Below are positions 56,528 to 64,000 of a stretch of DNA of 64,000 nucleotides, piece after piece. Both the position numbers and the translations under genes were made by a program. A model generated the notes under the pieces. That model saw only the letters and a program-made list of their open reading frames with translations. It did not search any database and was not told where the DNA came from. Positions within the stretch are counted from its first letter, which is position 1; each line of letters starts with the position of its first letter. Source of the stretch: Leptospira_A sp046736045 (GTDB lineage Bacteria > Spirochaetota > Leptospiria > Leptospirales > Leptospiraceae); NCBI RefSeq assembly GCF_046736045.1, contig NZ_CP177134.1:2418001-2482000 (forward strand), in the 5' to 3' direction.

Positions 56528-59074
56528 ATGATGATGTATTCTACTGTTAAAATGAAAAAAAATACTCCCTTTATTCTCTTTTCTCTATACTCAAAAAAAT
56601 GGAAAAATCTTCTGTTTTCGATTGGGGGAGGTTATATCGGGGGAGTTGCGGTCGAAGAGGGATCTTCTCAATTCCACACCTTACCAAAGTTAGTTTTTTT
56701 TGTTTCTCTTTTGATCTCATTTTCCTTTTTCAATTCGTGCAGGAAAGAAAACGGAATCGTTGTCACCTCAATCAAACCGGTAGAAGGGGTTTTGGATCTT
56801 CGCGGATTGGATCTAGCTCGGTTGGAGCCATTTCCATTGGCAGGGGACTGGCATGCGTTTCCCGGCAAACTTCCCGTAACTGAAACTGAATTTCTTTCTT
56901 TGGAAAAAGAAAAACCTGTGACACTTGCCATTCCCGGCTACTGGGTAAATCAAAATCTACCGGCGCATGGTTTTGTAACCTATCGTTTGAAGATACTTGC
57001 TAGTGAACCCGGCGGACTTATGATTTATCTGAGAGAGGCGTCCTCGGCTTATAAACTTCTTGCCTGGAATCCCGGAATCGGACTCAGCGAATTGGGAAAG
57101 GCGGGAAAACTTGCCACAAAGAAAGAGGACAGCATCGGTTATTATACGGAAAACGCGCGTGCTTTCCGTGTGCAGGAAGGCACTGTTCTTTATCTGCAAG
57201 TTTCCAATTACCTTTATTCCAGAGGCGGTCCTTACTACAGTCCTATGTTAGGGAGTCCCGGCAAAACACTTGTTTGGTTGAGATTCAAGGAACGCAAAAA
57301 ACTTTTTTTCGTAGGAGTATTCTTTTTACTCGCACTTTATCATTTCGTTCTCTTCTTTCATAGGCCGAAGGAAAGATATACCATATGGTATGCTTTACTT
57401 TGTTTATCATGGCTCATCCGCATTTTATTATTTGAAAGGATTACCAGAGATTGGTTTGAGCATAGTGACTTTATGGAGATGTTGCAGATCAGGCTGGAAT
57501 ATCTTGCTTTCATAGCCGCCCAGTTGTTTTCCGTTCTGTTTTTCTTTGATTTTTTTGCAATATTTCTCCGCAGCAAAGTGCGTACATGGTATCTCGTTCC
57601 CATCGCGTTTTTCGGAGTTGTTATCAGTTTAACGCCATACGGATATTATACGAAACTGCTTCAGGTGACTCAAGCTTATATGGTGATCATTCTGTGTTCT
57701 TCGCTGTATGCCGCTGTCAAATCCATCCAAAAGAAAGAAACCAGATACACGGGCCTTGTGTTTTTATTGGGTTCTCTTGTTATCATTAGCACGACTATTT
57801 TTGATTCCATTGTTTTTTTGAAAAGATGGGATCTCCCGTTTTTGACCGATTTCGGCTTTAGTTTCTATTCCATTTGCCTTGCAGTTATCATCTCCAGCAG
57901 AAATTCATACGCTTGGGAGACGGCCGAATATTTAACATTGAATTTGCGAAAAGAAGTGGATTGGAAAACGATTGAGCTTCGTCGGGAAAAGGAGAAAGCG
58001 GAAAGAGCCAGTGAAATGAAAGACAAGTTCATTTCCATCGTATCGCATGACATTCGTTCTCCTCTTTTCGGAATTTCATCCGTTGTCAATTTGCTCACGG
58101 AAACTCCTCCCAGTCTTTCTCCTGAAAGTGCGAAACAGGTCTTGGGAGATGCTTCTTCCGGATTAAAAAACCTGCTATCTATGGTTGAAGAACTCATTCA
58201 GTATTCGCGTTTCCAGAATGCGACCGTATTTCCCGATTATCAGTTGTTTGATTATTACCTCTTGGTGGAATCTCTTCTGGACAAGGCAAAACCTCTTACG
58301 GATGCAAAAAAGATCAATTTAACTGTGGAAGTCGCGGAATCTTCCGTGGGGATCGGAGATCCCAATTTGATTGAACATTTGCTTTGGAATTTAATTTCCA
58401 ACTCGATCAAATTCACTCCGAACGGAGGATCCATTCGTCTGAGTCTGACTGAGGAAAATAAAAATTGGTGTTTTTCCATTGAGGACTCAGGGATTGGAAT
58501 TCCTGAGTTTTGGCTCTCTACTATTTTTGATTCCGGATTCAATTATCTTAGAAAAGGAACCAATGATGAGATAGGTGCGGGAGTGGGGCTTGCTTTTTGT
58601 AAAGAAGTGACGGATCGCCACGGAGGTAAACTCGAGGTTATTTCTCAAAATGAAAAAGGTTCTACTTTCAAATTTTATCTTCCTAATTATGAAAAAGTAA
58701 TACTGTTGTTAGATGACAATCCCGGTTACAGAAACCAGCTAAGGAAAATTCTGAAAGGCCTTCCTTGCATCGTATGGGAAGAGGAATTTCCCGATCATGC
58801 TCTTCGATCCATCGGAAAATTGAAACCTGATTTGATTATTGTAGATTATGCGATGCCTGACAAGACAGGCATCCAGTTTTTGCAGGAATTGTATTCGGAC
58901 AATGATATGATAGAGATTCGTTCATTATTATTGTCCAGTTCCCAAACCGATCCGAATACGGGCAAAAAACTGGAAGAAGATGTGATTGCGATCGGAGGGG
59001 ATGCTTTTCTTAGAAAAACAGTCTCTGACGAAAAACTTTTGAACGAAGTTAAAAAACTGATTTCTTTAAATTAA
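56528..59074 (+). CDS. Hybrid sensor histidine kinase, lipoprotein-like 7TM type
   Basis: 848 aa. Residues 50-75 include a hydrophobic stretch ending FFNSC, which looks like a lipobox preceded by an unusually long N-terminus, so the true start could be later than the ATG at 56528 (the only clear alternative is the ATG at 56552). An extracytoplasmic domain (about 75-255) and seven membrane spans (about 258-470) follow, the 7TMR-DISM pattern. The kinase has VSHDIRSP (His about 507), NLISNSIKFTP, EDSGIGIPE, and a C-terminal receiver with LLDDNPGYR and Asp in IIVDYAMPD. The NarL-type regulator downstream is convergent. Confidence 0.8.
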   Translation: MMMYSTVKMKKNTPFILFSLYSKKWKNLLFSIGGGYIGGVAVEEGSSQFHTLPKLVFFVSLLISFSFFNSCRKENGIVVTSIKPVEGVLDLRGLDLARLEPFPLAGDWHAFPGKLPVTETEFLSLEKEKPVTLAIPGYWVNQNLPAHGFVTYRLKILASEPGGLMIYLREASSAYKLLAWNPGIGLSELGKAGKLATKKEDSIGYYTENARAFRVQEGTVLYLQVSNYLYSRGGPYYSPMLGSPGKTLVWLRFKERKKLFFVGVFFLLALYHFVLFFHRPKERYTIWYALLCLSWLIRILLFERITRDWFEHSDFMEMLQIRLEYLAFIAAQLFSVLFFFDFFAIFLRSKVRTWYLVPIAFFGVVISLTPYGYYTKLLQVTQAYMVIILCSSLYAAVKSIQKKETRYTGLVFLLGSLVIISTTIFDSIVFLKRWDLPFLTDFGFSFYSICLAVIISSRNSYAWETAEYLTLNLRKEVDWKTIELRREKEKAERASEMKDKFISIVSHDIRSPLFGISSVVNLLTETPPSLSPESAKQVLGDASSGLKNLLSMVEELIQYSRFQNATVFPDYQLFDYYLLVESLLDKAKPLTDAKKINLTVEVAESSVGIGDPNLIEHLLWNLISNSIKFTPNGGSIRLSLTEENKNWCFSIEDSGIGIPEFWLSTIFDSGFNYLRKGTNDEIGAGVGLAFCKEVTDRHGGKLEVISQNEKGSTFKFYLPNYEKVILLLDDNPGYRNQLRKILKGLPCIVWEEEFPDHALRSIGKLKPDLIIVDYAMPDKTGIQFLQELYSDNDMIEIRSLLLSSSQTDPNTGKKLEEDVIAIGGDAFLRKTVSDEKLLNEVKKLISLN

Positions 59075-59686
59075 CATCTGTTCTTTGGCCCGGCCGATGA
59101 GTTCCGCCACTGTTTTGGAATTAAAACGATCTTTCAGACGGCCTACATGATATTCCACTGTGCGTTTGGACAAACCGATTTCAGTTCCGATTTCCTGGTA
59201 GGTTTTTCCCTGGCCAAGCAATGTTAAAATTTGTTTTTCTTTTTTGTTCGCTACTTTTCCATCTTGTGGTTTGCGATTGAATATGAGCTTTAGGTTTTTG
59301 GAATATACTGTTTTACCGGCAGCGATCTCGCTTAGGTTTTTAGTAAGACTTCCCAGGTCATCCGATTTTAAAAGATAACCGTCTACACCTGCTTCAATGG
59401 CGGAATGTACGATCGGTTGCTCATCTAACATGGTTAATGTGACGACTTTGAGATTTGGAAATTCTTTTTTCCAATCCTTTACCATATTTAGGACATTTTC
59501 TCCGGGGATTCTTAGGTCGAGTAACAAGAAGTCAGGGTCTTTTTCTTTTAAGAGAGGAGCGATTTGAGAGGAATGTTCCGCCTCTCCTACAACTTCAAAA
59601 TCCGGCGAGGAATTCACTACGTGTTTCACCCCAACCCTTGTGACAGCATGGTCTTCTACAAGGATGACTTTCTTTTTTTGGCTCAT
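59066..59686 (-). CDS. NarL/FixJ family response regulator
   Basis: 206 aa from the ATG at 59686, preceded by GGGGGAG. The receiver (VILVEDHAVTRVG, FLLLDLRIPGE with phospho-Asp) is followed by a LuxR-type helix-turn-helix (QGKTYQEIGTEIGLSKRTVEYH). The last nine bases overlap the end of the convergent hybrid kinase gene, so the two are likely partners, though the kinase has its own receiver. Confidence 0.88.
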   Translation of the reverse strand: MSQKKKVILVEDHAVTRVGVKHVVNSSPDFEVVGEAEHSSQIAPLLKEKDPDFLLLDLRIPGENVLNMVKDWKKEFPNLKVVTLTMLDEQPIVHSAIEAGVDGYLLKSDDLGSLTKNLSEIAAGKTVYSKNLKLIFNRKPQDGKVANKKEKQILTLLGQGKTYQEIGTEIGLSKRTVEYHVGRLKDRFNSKTVAELIGRAKEQMLI

Positions 59687-59972
59687 TGCTCCCCCATTTT
59701 TTTCGTTTTCCAATCCGGTTTCTACAAAATCCATAATTTTTACATATTTTTATAGTACTTCTCCGCTTGGCAGTAACTAAAATTCCTCGTATATTATTAC
59801 ATGAATTTAGTTCCGAAAGTTTCTAAATTCAGCCTATTCTATGTTTCCATTTAAAATTCCTACATTTTCGGATGTGGGATTTTTTTTTATATAGAAAGAG
59901 ACGTCCATACTTCCAATTTTCTCTTGCCAAATTGAGAAAATATCCACTTTATCAGGAAATCCAGGAGTTTTC

Positions 59973-60443
59973 ATGAATCCCAAAGTTGAGAGTTTAAAAA
60001 AAATATACCTCTTTCACACCCTAAACCAGGACGAAGTTCTTCATATTGCCGAAAAAATTCACGAAATACACCTGCCTCCTAGAAATGTTCTTTATGATAT
60101 AGGGGAAGAAGCTGAGTCCATGTACATTGTAAAATACGGGACTTTGCAAATTTCCACCTCCACAAGCCAAGGGGACGACGTACAGCTGGTTACAATCGGA
60201 GAAGGGGATCATTTCGGTGAATTGCCTTTTTTCGATGGTGAAAAGAGGGTAGCGAAGGTAGAAGCGAAAGAAAATACCGAACTATATGAACTCCGTTATA
60301 AGGATCTGCACGATATGTTCGCTAAAAGCAGAGAAATGGAGACCAAATTCTACAAAGAAGTGACTCATTATTATATCAAAAGACTCCGCAAATTGACAAA
60401 TGATTTGGCGTATGCGCGGGAACTTCGAAAACGATTTGCTTAA
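59973..60443 (+). CDS. Cyclic nucleotide-binding (CRP-like) domain protein
   Basis: 156 aa: a single cNMP-binding fold with GEEAESMYIVKYGTLQI, then the phosphate-binding cassette GEGDHFGELPFFDGEKRVA, and a C-terminal helix. No helix-turn-helix, so it is a sensor, not a CRP-type activator. AGGAG lies six bases before the ATG. The gene stands alone just before the fla cluster. Confidence 0.85.
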   Translation: MNPKVESLKKIYLFHTLNQDEVLHIAEKIHEIHLPPRNVLYDIGEEAESMYIVKYGTLQISTSTSQGDDVQLVTIGEGDHFGELPFFDGEKRVAKVEAKENTELYELRYKDLHDMFAKSREMETKFYKEVTHYYIKRLRKLTNDLAYARELRKRFA

Positions 60444-60530
60444 TCAGGGCAAATCGAATAAAAAAGACAAAACGGCTAAGGAATGGATATTGGCGTCCGA
60501 TAATTAGGTGTAGGCAGGGAGAAGGAATGC

Positions 60531-60770
60531 ATGGTGGACCCCGAAATCCTAACCGAGAAGATCGTTACACAGAATAAGACCTTCCTGGTGGATTTAAAGA
60601 AAAACCAAGCTGGCTTTTACCTGAAGGTTTCGGAATGGTCGAATAGCAAAAAGTCTTCGATTTTTCTTCCTGCTGAAGGAATCGATCGAATGATCGAAAT
60701 CTTGCATAAATTCAAAAGCCAAATATCCGATACTGATAATACGAAAGACCCGGAGTTAGGAGCCTTTTAG
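60531..60770 (+). CDS. PUR-alpha-like nucleic-acid-binding protein (BpuR-like)
   Basis: 79 aa, a single PUR domain: KTFLVDLKKNQAGFYLKVSEW, then SSIFLPAEGIDRMIEILHKF. Small PUR proteins such as Borrelia BpuR bind single-stranded nucleic acids and regulate expression. It lies 11 bases before flaA2, so it may be in the same operon. GGGAGAAGGA precedes the ATG. Confidence 0.75.
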   Translation: MVDPEILTEKIVTQNKTFLVDLKKNQAGFYLKVSEWSNSKKSSIFLPAEGIDRMIEILHKFKSQISDTDNTKDPELGAF

Positions 60771-60781
60771 GAGTGAGTTTC

Positions 60782-61495
60782 ATGGGGAAATTAGGAATGA
60801 CCAAACTTATGTTAGGCCTCTTCCTTTCAATAGGAATGTTGTATGCACAAGCCGATACCGGCAATGCACAACCAGCGGCAGCAAATGATGATGATAGTCC
60901 TCTCAAAAAAATCGTTTTAGATGATTTTGAAGAGGCGGAAGACTGGAGAGTTAAATCAACAACTCCTCTTGGTGAAACGAAAACACTAAAACTAGTGCAA
61001 CGTGGACTCATCAAGGATGTGTTTGATGAAAAAACTGTTCCGGATAGCGGCGGAGACAAAATCGAAAAGAACCATATCCTCGGCGTGAAAACACGTTTCG
61101 AGAGCAAAGGTTTTGATCGTGTTGAGCTTATGCCACCACACGAATTTATTATCAAAGGTAAAGTTCGCCAAATATCCGTATGGGTGTTGGGTAGAAAATA
61201 TCGTCATACTCTTTTCGCAAAGTTTCGCGATTATAAAGATACTACGCATAATGTTCGTTTAGGAAAATTGGACTTTTTCGGTTGGAGAAAACTAACCGCA
61301 ACGATTCCAGGTTTCATTCCACAAAGCACAAGATTTGCTTTATTGGATAAAAACTTACATTTCGTATCATTGTTTGTAACCTCGGATGTTCATGAGGTTG
61401 CGGGAGATTTTTACTTCTACGTAGACGACTTACAAGTTCGTACAGATCGTTCGGAAGCAAAATACCCTGGATCCGAGATCAAGGACAACTGGTAG
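60782..61495 (+). CDS. flaA2: Flagellar filament outer layer protein FlaA2
   Basis: About 237 aa from the ATG at 60782 (AGGAG eight bases upstream). Signal peptide (MTKLMLGLFLSIGMLYAQA region), then the FlaA fold with RQISVWVLGRKYRHTLFAKF and FFGWRKLTATIPG. FlaA proteins coat the periplasmic flagellar filament in spirochaetes and are needed for its curvature and motility. The flaA1 gene follows after 10 bases. Confidence 0.92.
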   Translation: MGKLGMTKLMLGLFLSIGMLYAQADTGNAQPAAANDDDSPLKKIVLDDFEEAEDWRVKSTTPLGETKTLKLVQRGLIKDVFDEKTVPDSGGDKIEKNHILGVKTRFESKGFDRVELMPPHEFIIKGKVRQISVWVLGRKYRHTLFAKFRDYKDTTHNVRLGKLDFFGWRKLTATIPGFIPQSTRFALLDKNLHFVSLFVTSDVHEVAGDFYFYVDDLQVRTDRSEAKYPGSEIKDNW

Positions 61496-61505
61496 GCGGT
61501 TCATA

Positions 61506-62483
61506 ATGGAAAATAATAAAAAATTAACAGCCATCGCTCTTACCACAATTGCAGGAATTTTTCTAATTGGGTTTGCTCAAGCCCAATATAAAATCTCCGG
61601 TGGTGTGGCCACTTCAATCGGAAACGACATCGCTTCCATGGAATTGAAAGCGATCACTATCGAATCCTGGGATGCACCTACCGGTGCCGCACCTTACGGT
61701 TGGGAAGTATTCACTGATAAAGATGGAGTGAATAAAGACGGATCGGGGGATATGAAGTTTGATGAGAATAATAAATATTCTCCCACATTGAATGATCCTG
61801 CAAAATCACCTCTGGTGATCCGTGAAGTAAAATTGGTTCCTGGTAAACCGGGAGACGTGAAGAACGTGGATGCCGGAAATGCAAAAGTATTGGGTGTAAA
61901 GTTTCAATTTACTTACCCCGGATACAATGTTGTTACCGTTCGTCCTCCCAGAGTTCCCGAATACGAGATCACTCGTGCGAGACCTTACATTGACGAAAAC
62001 AACCTAAAGAAGTTTGAAAAGGTTTATGGAATTGAAACTCCGGGTAACGTAAAAGCAATTTCCGTTTGGGTTCTCGGACGTGGAAATGAATACCTACTCG
62101 AAGGTTGGATCGAAGACTATACTGGAAATAACCATATTTTCCAATTCGGTTCTCTTGACTTCGTAGGTTGGAGACCGCTTCAAGTTGATATTCCTCCTGT
62201 GATCCCGCAAGAAGCAAATGCTTTCCCTGCGACCAGAAACTTGATCTTCAAACAGTTCAAGGTTCGTTCGACTCCTCAAACGGGAGGAGAAATGGTTTAT
62301 CTTTTCTTCGATGAATTGAGAGTTTTGGCGGATACCTTCGAAGTTCACTTCGATGGCGCAAACCTCGATTTCGATGACGAAGATTGCAAAAATAAGGTTA
62401 AGCTAGAGCAAATGCTCCAAAAATCCGGTGCTATTTCCACAGGTGCGAAGGTTCGCGAATGTGGTGGTGGACAAGGAAAATAA
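61506..62483 (+). CDS. flaA1: Flagellar filament outer layer protein FlaA1
   Basis: 325 aa. Signal peptide (about 1-26, ending GFAQA), then the same FlaA core as FlaA2 with KAISVWVLGRGNEYLLEGWI and SLDFVGWRPLQVDIPP. It is longer than FlaA2, with an acidic insertion near 75-100 and a Cys-containing C-terminus. A sheath component with FlaA2; a strong terminator follows. Confidence 0.93.
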   Translation: MENNKKLTAIALTTIAGIFLIGFAQAQYKISGGVATSIGNDIASMELKAITIESWDAPTGAAPYGWEVFTDKDGVNKDGSGDMKFDENNKYSPTLNDPAKSPLVIREVKLVPGKPGDVKNVDAGNAKVLGVKFQFTYPGYNVVTVRPPRVPEYEITRARPYIDENNLKKFEKVYGIETPGNVKAISVWVLGRGNEYLLEGWIEDYTGNNHIFQFGSLDFVGWRPLQVDIPPVIPQEANAFPATRNLIFKQFKVRSTPQTGGEMVYLFFDELRVLADTFEVHFDGANLDFDDEDCKNKVKLEQMLQKSGAISTGAKVRECGGGQGK

Positions 62484-62510
62484 GTTAGAATCCCCATTCT
62501 CCGAAGAAAA

Positions 62511-62535
62511 ACCCAGCCTTCTGGCTGGGTTTTTT
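62511..62535 (+). terminator. Rho-independent terminator after flaA1
   Basis: ACCCAGCC (62511-62518), loop TTCT, GGCTGGGT (62523-62530), then a T run to 62535. Confidence 0.9.
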
Positions 62536-62673
62536 ATACTTTACAAGAACGAGACTATGCTGAATTCTTACTTATAGGACTGTTCTTTTTGCGTACTCAT
62601 CGCTAAAAATACCGTAACAACGTTAGAACATTAACCACCCTTTATTGGAAATACGAAGAGGGAGATTCTTCTC

Positions 62674-64000
62674 ATGCCCGAGACTATTACTGAAGACAAA
62701 ACGAACAAAACAGCCGACTCTGATAAACTGACAGCACTTTTCAACGAAGAGATTTATGTACGTGCTGATGCTAGTTCTGTTCCTGCTTCCAAATTCAAAA
62801 TCTATGATGATATTATTGAGGCATACAAAGCCGAAGATAAACTAGCAGTAGCAAAACAAAAGATAGAAGACCATTTCAAAGAACACCCGGAATCTATTTC
62901 AGCAAAATATATGCTGATGATTTTATCGTTCATGGAAGATCCCATGGGTGATGCAAACCTTGTTAAGAATATTTTAGATTCCTTTAAGGCCCATGGAAAG
63001 TGGACCATCATCGAATACATTACTGATTCTATCTTGAAGTTTGGTGATCATAGACTTGCCCTTCGCGTGAAAGCGGAAGCTCTGGACAAACTGAAAAAGA
63101 ACAAAGAACTCAAAGTAGTTCTTGAGAAATTAGCAAAACAAGACAAAAAGAATCCTGAGATCGCCAAAAAATATGCCCTCACCATTATGGAAGAGGACAA
63201 ACCCAAAGCGATTTCCTATCTCAAACAAGCTGCGGAGATTTTTGCGAAAAACAAAGATTATGCGCAGATGGAAGAGATCTGGCCGATCCTTGTTACCAAC
63301 AACTACGAAGATGTTTCTTTCTTCGATAAAATAGAACGAATTTTATTATCGCAACGCGAAAAAACAAGGTTAGTTGGTCTTTTATATCCCATCGTCGAAC
63401 CATTCAAACAAATGGAAGAATGGGACAAGGTCATTTATTTCCTTAAAAAGATTTTGGAACATGAGCCTGCTTCCCAAAAAGCACGAAATGAACTGATTCG
63501 TTCTTATAAACAAAAATACGCAAATCACTCGTTACTTGAAGATTTCCTCAAGATGAGTGAGCTCGGTAACAACCGTAAGCCTGTTAAAGTTTGTATTACC
63601 AACTTTGAAAGAAATATCGTATTTGATACCGACAATTATGTAATGCATAGAAATTGGGGAGTGGGTAAGATCACTTCCATTTCTCAAACGGGCGATTCCA
63701 TCTTTGTTGATTTCGCAGAAAAGAAAGAACACAAACTTTCCATTCAAATGGCGATCACTTCTCTCAAACCTTTGAAGAAAGATCATATTTGGGTACAAAA
63801 TTACGAAAACAAAGCTGGTGTGATTTCTCTTTTCCAAGACAACTTGGCCGAGTTTTTAACCCAATTGCTCAAGTCTTATGATAATAAGATGTTAGTTGCC
63901 GATATGAAAAACGAATTGATCGGCACTTTTCTCAAAGCGGAAGATTGGTCCAAATGGTGGGCTAAAGTTAAGTCCGTTCTGAAAAAAGAAGCTAACATCG
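62674..64000 (+). CDS. greA: Transcription elongation factor GreA-like protein with long N-terminal extension, 3' end missing
   Basis: The frame is open from the ATG at 62674 (GAGGGAG upstream) to the right edge: 442 codons, no stop. It is rich in helical repeat-like segments (KAISYLKQAAEIFAKNKDYA) and resembles the N-terminal part of the large spirochaete GreA proteins, which carry several hundred residues ahead of the cleavage-factor domain. That GreA coiled coil itself would lie beyond the window, so the name rests on the extension and is provisional. Confidence 0.65.
   Translation, partial: MPETITEDKTNKTADSDKLTALFNEEIYVRADASSVPASKFKIYDDIIEAYKAEDKLAVAKQKIEDHFKEHPESISAKYMLMILSFMEDPMGDANLVKNILDSFKAHGKWTIIEYITDSILKFGDHRLALRVKAEALDKLKKNKELKVVLEKLAKQDKKNPEIAKKYALTIMEEDKPKAISYLKQAAEIFAKNKDYAQMEEIWPILVTNNYEDVSFFDKIERILLSQREKTRLVGLLYPIVEPFKQMEEWDKVIYFLKKILEHEPASQKARNELIRSYKQKYANHSLLEDFLKMSELGNNRKPVKVCITNFERNIVFDTDNYVMHRNWGVGKITSISQTGDSIFVDFAEKKEHKLSIQMAITSLKPLKKDHIWVQNYENKAGVISLFQDNLAEFLTQLLKSYDNKMLVADMKNELIGTFLKAEDWSKWWAKVKSVLKKEANI

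Overview
The window looks like chromosomal DNA of a spirochaete, almost certainly Leptospira. The strongest markers are two adjacent flagellar sheath genes (flaA2, flaA1), a DUF1564 protein (a Leptospira-restricted family), a p83/100 homologue, a GreA with a long N-terminal extension, and many TPR proteins and SpoIIE-type phosphatases. I cannot assign a species. No prophage, insertion sequence, rRNA operon or CRISPR array is visible. Two genes run off the ends: an MBOAT acyltransferase at the left and greA at the right.

Layout. 1-2703: MBOAT plus SGNH O-acylation pair and a membrane protein. 2851-5364: an SDR reductase, an HxlR repressor and a quinone-oxidoreductase-like enzyme, tied together by paired palindromic operators. 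5438-7223: tRNA-Val(GAC) overlapping the 3' end of a UvrD-like helicase gene, and a divergent SMR exporter. 7340-13297: a 1021-aa SpoIIE phosphatase, DUF4846 and AraC genes, SRPBCC and methyltransferase genes. 13351-21451: cell-envelope and TPR proteins, a metalloenzyme, a 1064-aa orphan membrane protein, and an RHH plus degenerate PIN pair. 21416-25258: serC, a secreted protein, rpiB and a LamG-like protein in an overlapping operon. 25387-31415: p83/100, an MmyB-type regulator, a small membrane protein, an Omp85-like protein and a TPR protein. 31525-36634: ilvBN, a metallopeptidase, trxB. 36698-41308: TPR lipoprotein, Xer recombinase, RsbW-like kinase, DUF167, hslVU. 41369-49521: a pabBC fusion with no ordinary start codon, an ATPase-domain protein, a stand-alone lipoyl domain, a phosphoesterase, Mrp, a UVR-motif protein, a GGQ protein and a second SpoIIE phosphatase. 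49563-54739: DUF1564, groESL with CIRCE, a GH13 glucosidase, a GGDEF protein. 54786-59686: a DUF853 ATPase, a hybrid histidine kinase and a convergent NarL-type regulator. 59973-64000: a cNMP-binding protein, a PUR-domain protein, flaA2-flaA1, greA.

How they fit together. Much of the window is signalling: two SpoIIE phosphatases, two HATPase proteins of anti-sigma type, a hybrid kinase with a response regulator, a GGDEF protein and a cNMP-binding protein. Housekeeping blocks are protein quality control (groESL, hslVU), branched-chain amino acid synthesis (ilvBN), serine synthesis (serC), folate precursor synthesis (pabBC) and redox (trxB). The most unusual observations are the pabBC frame, which is open far upstream of any ATG, GTG or TTG; the tRNA whose 5' end lies inside a helicase coding region; the two HxlR operator pairs with identical 33-bp spacing; a second CIRCE-like element between groES and the glucosidase; and a collinear intergenic repeat at two loci.
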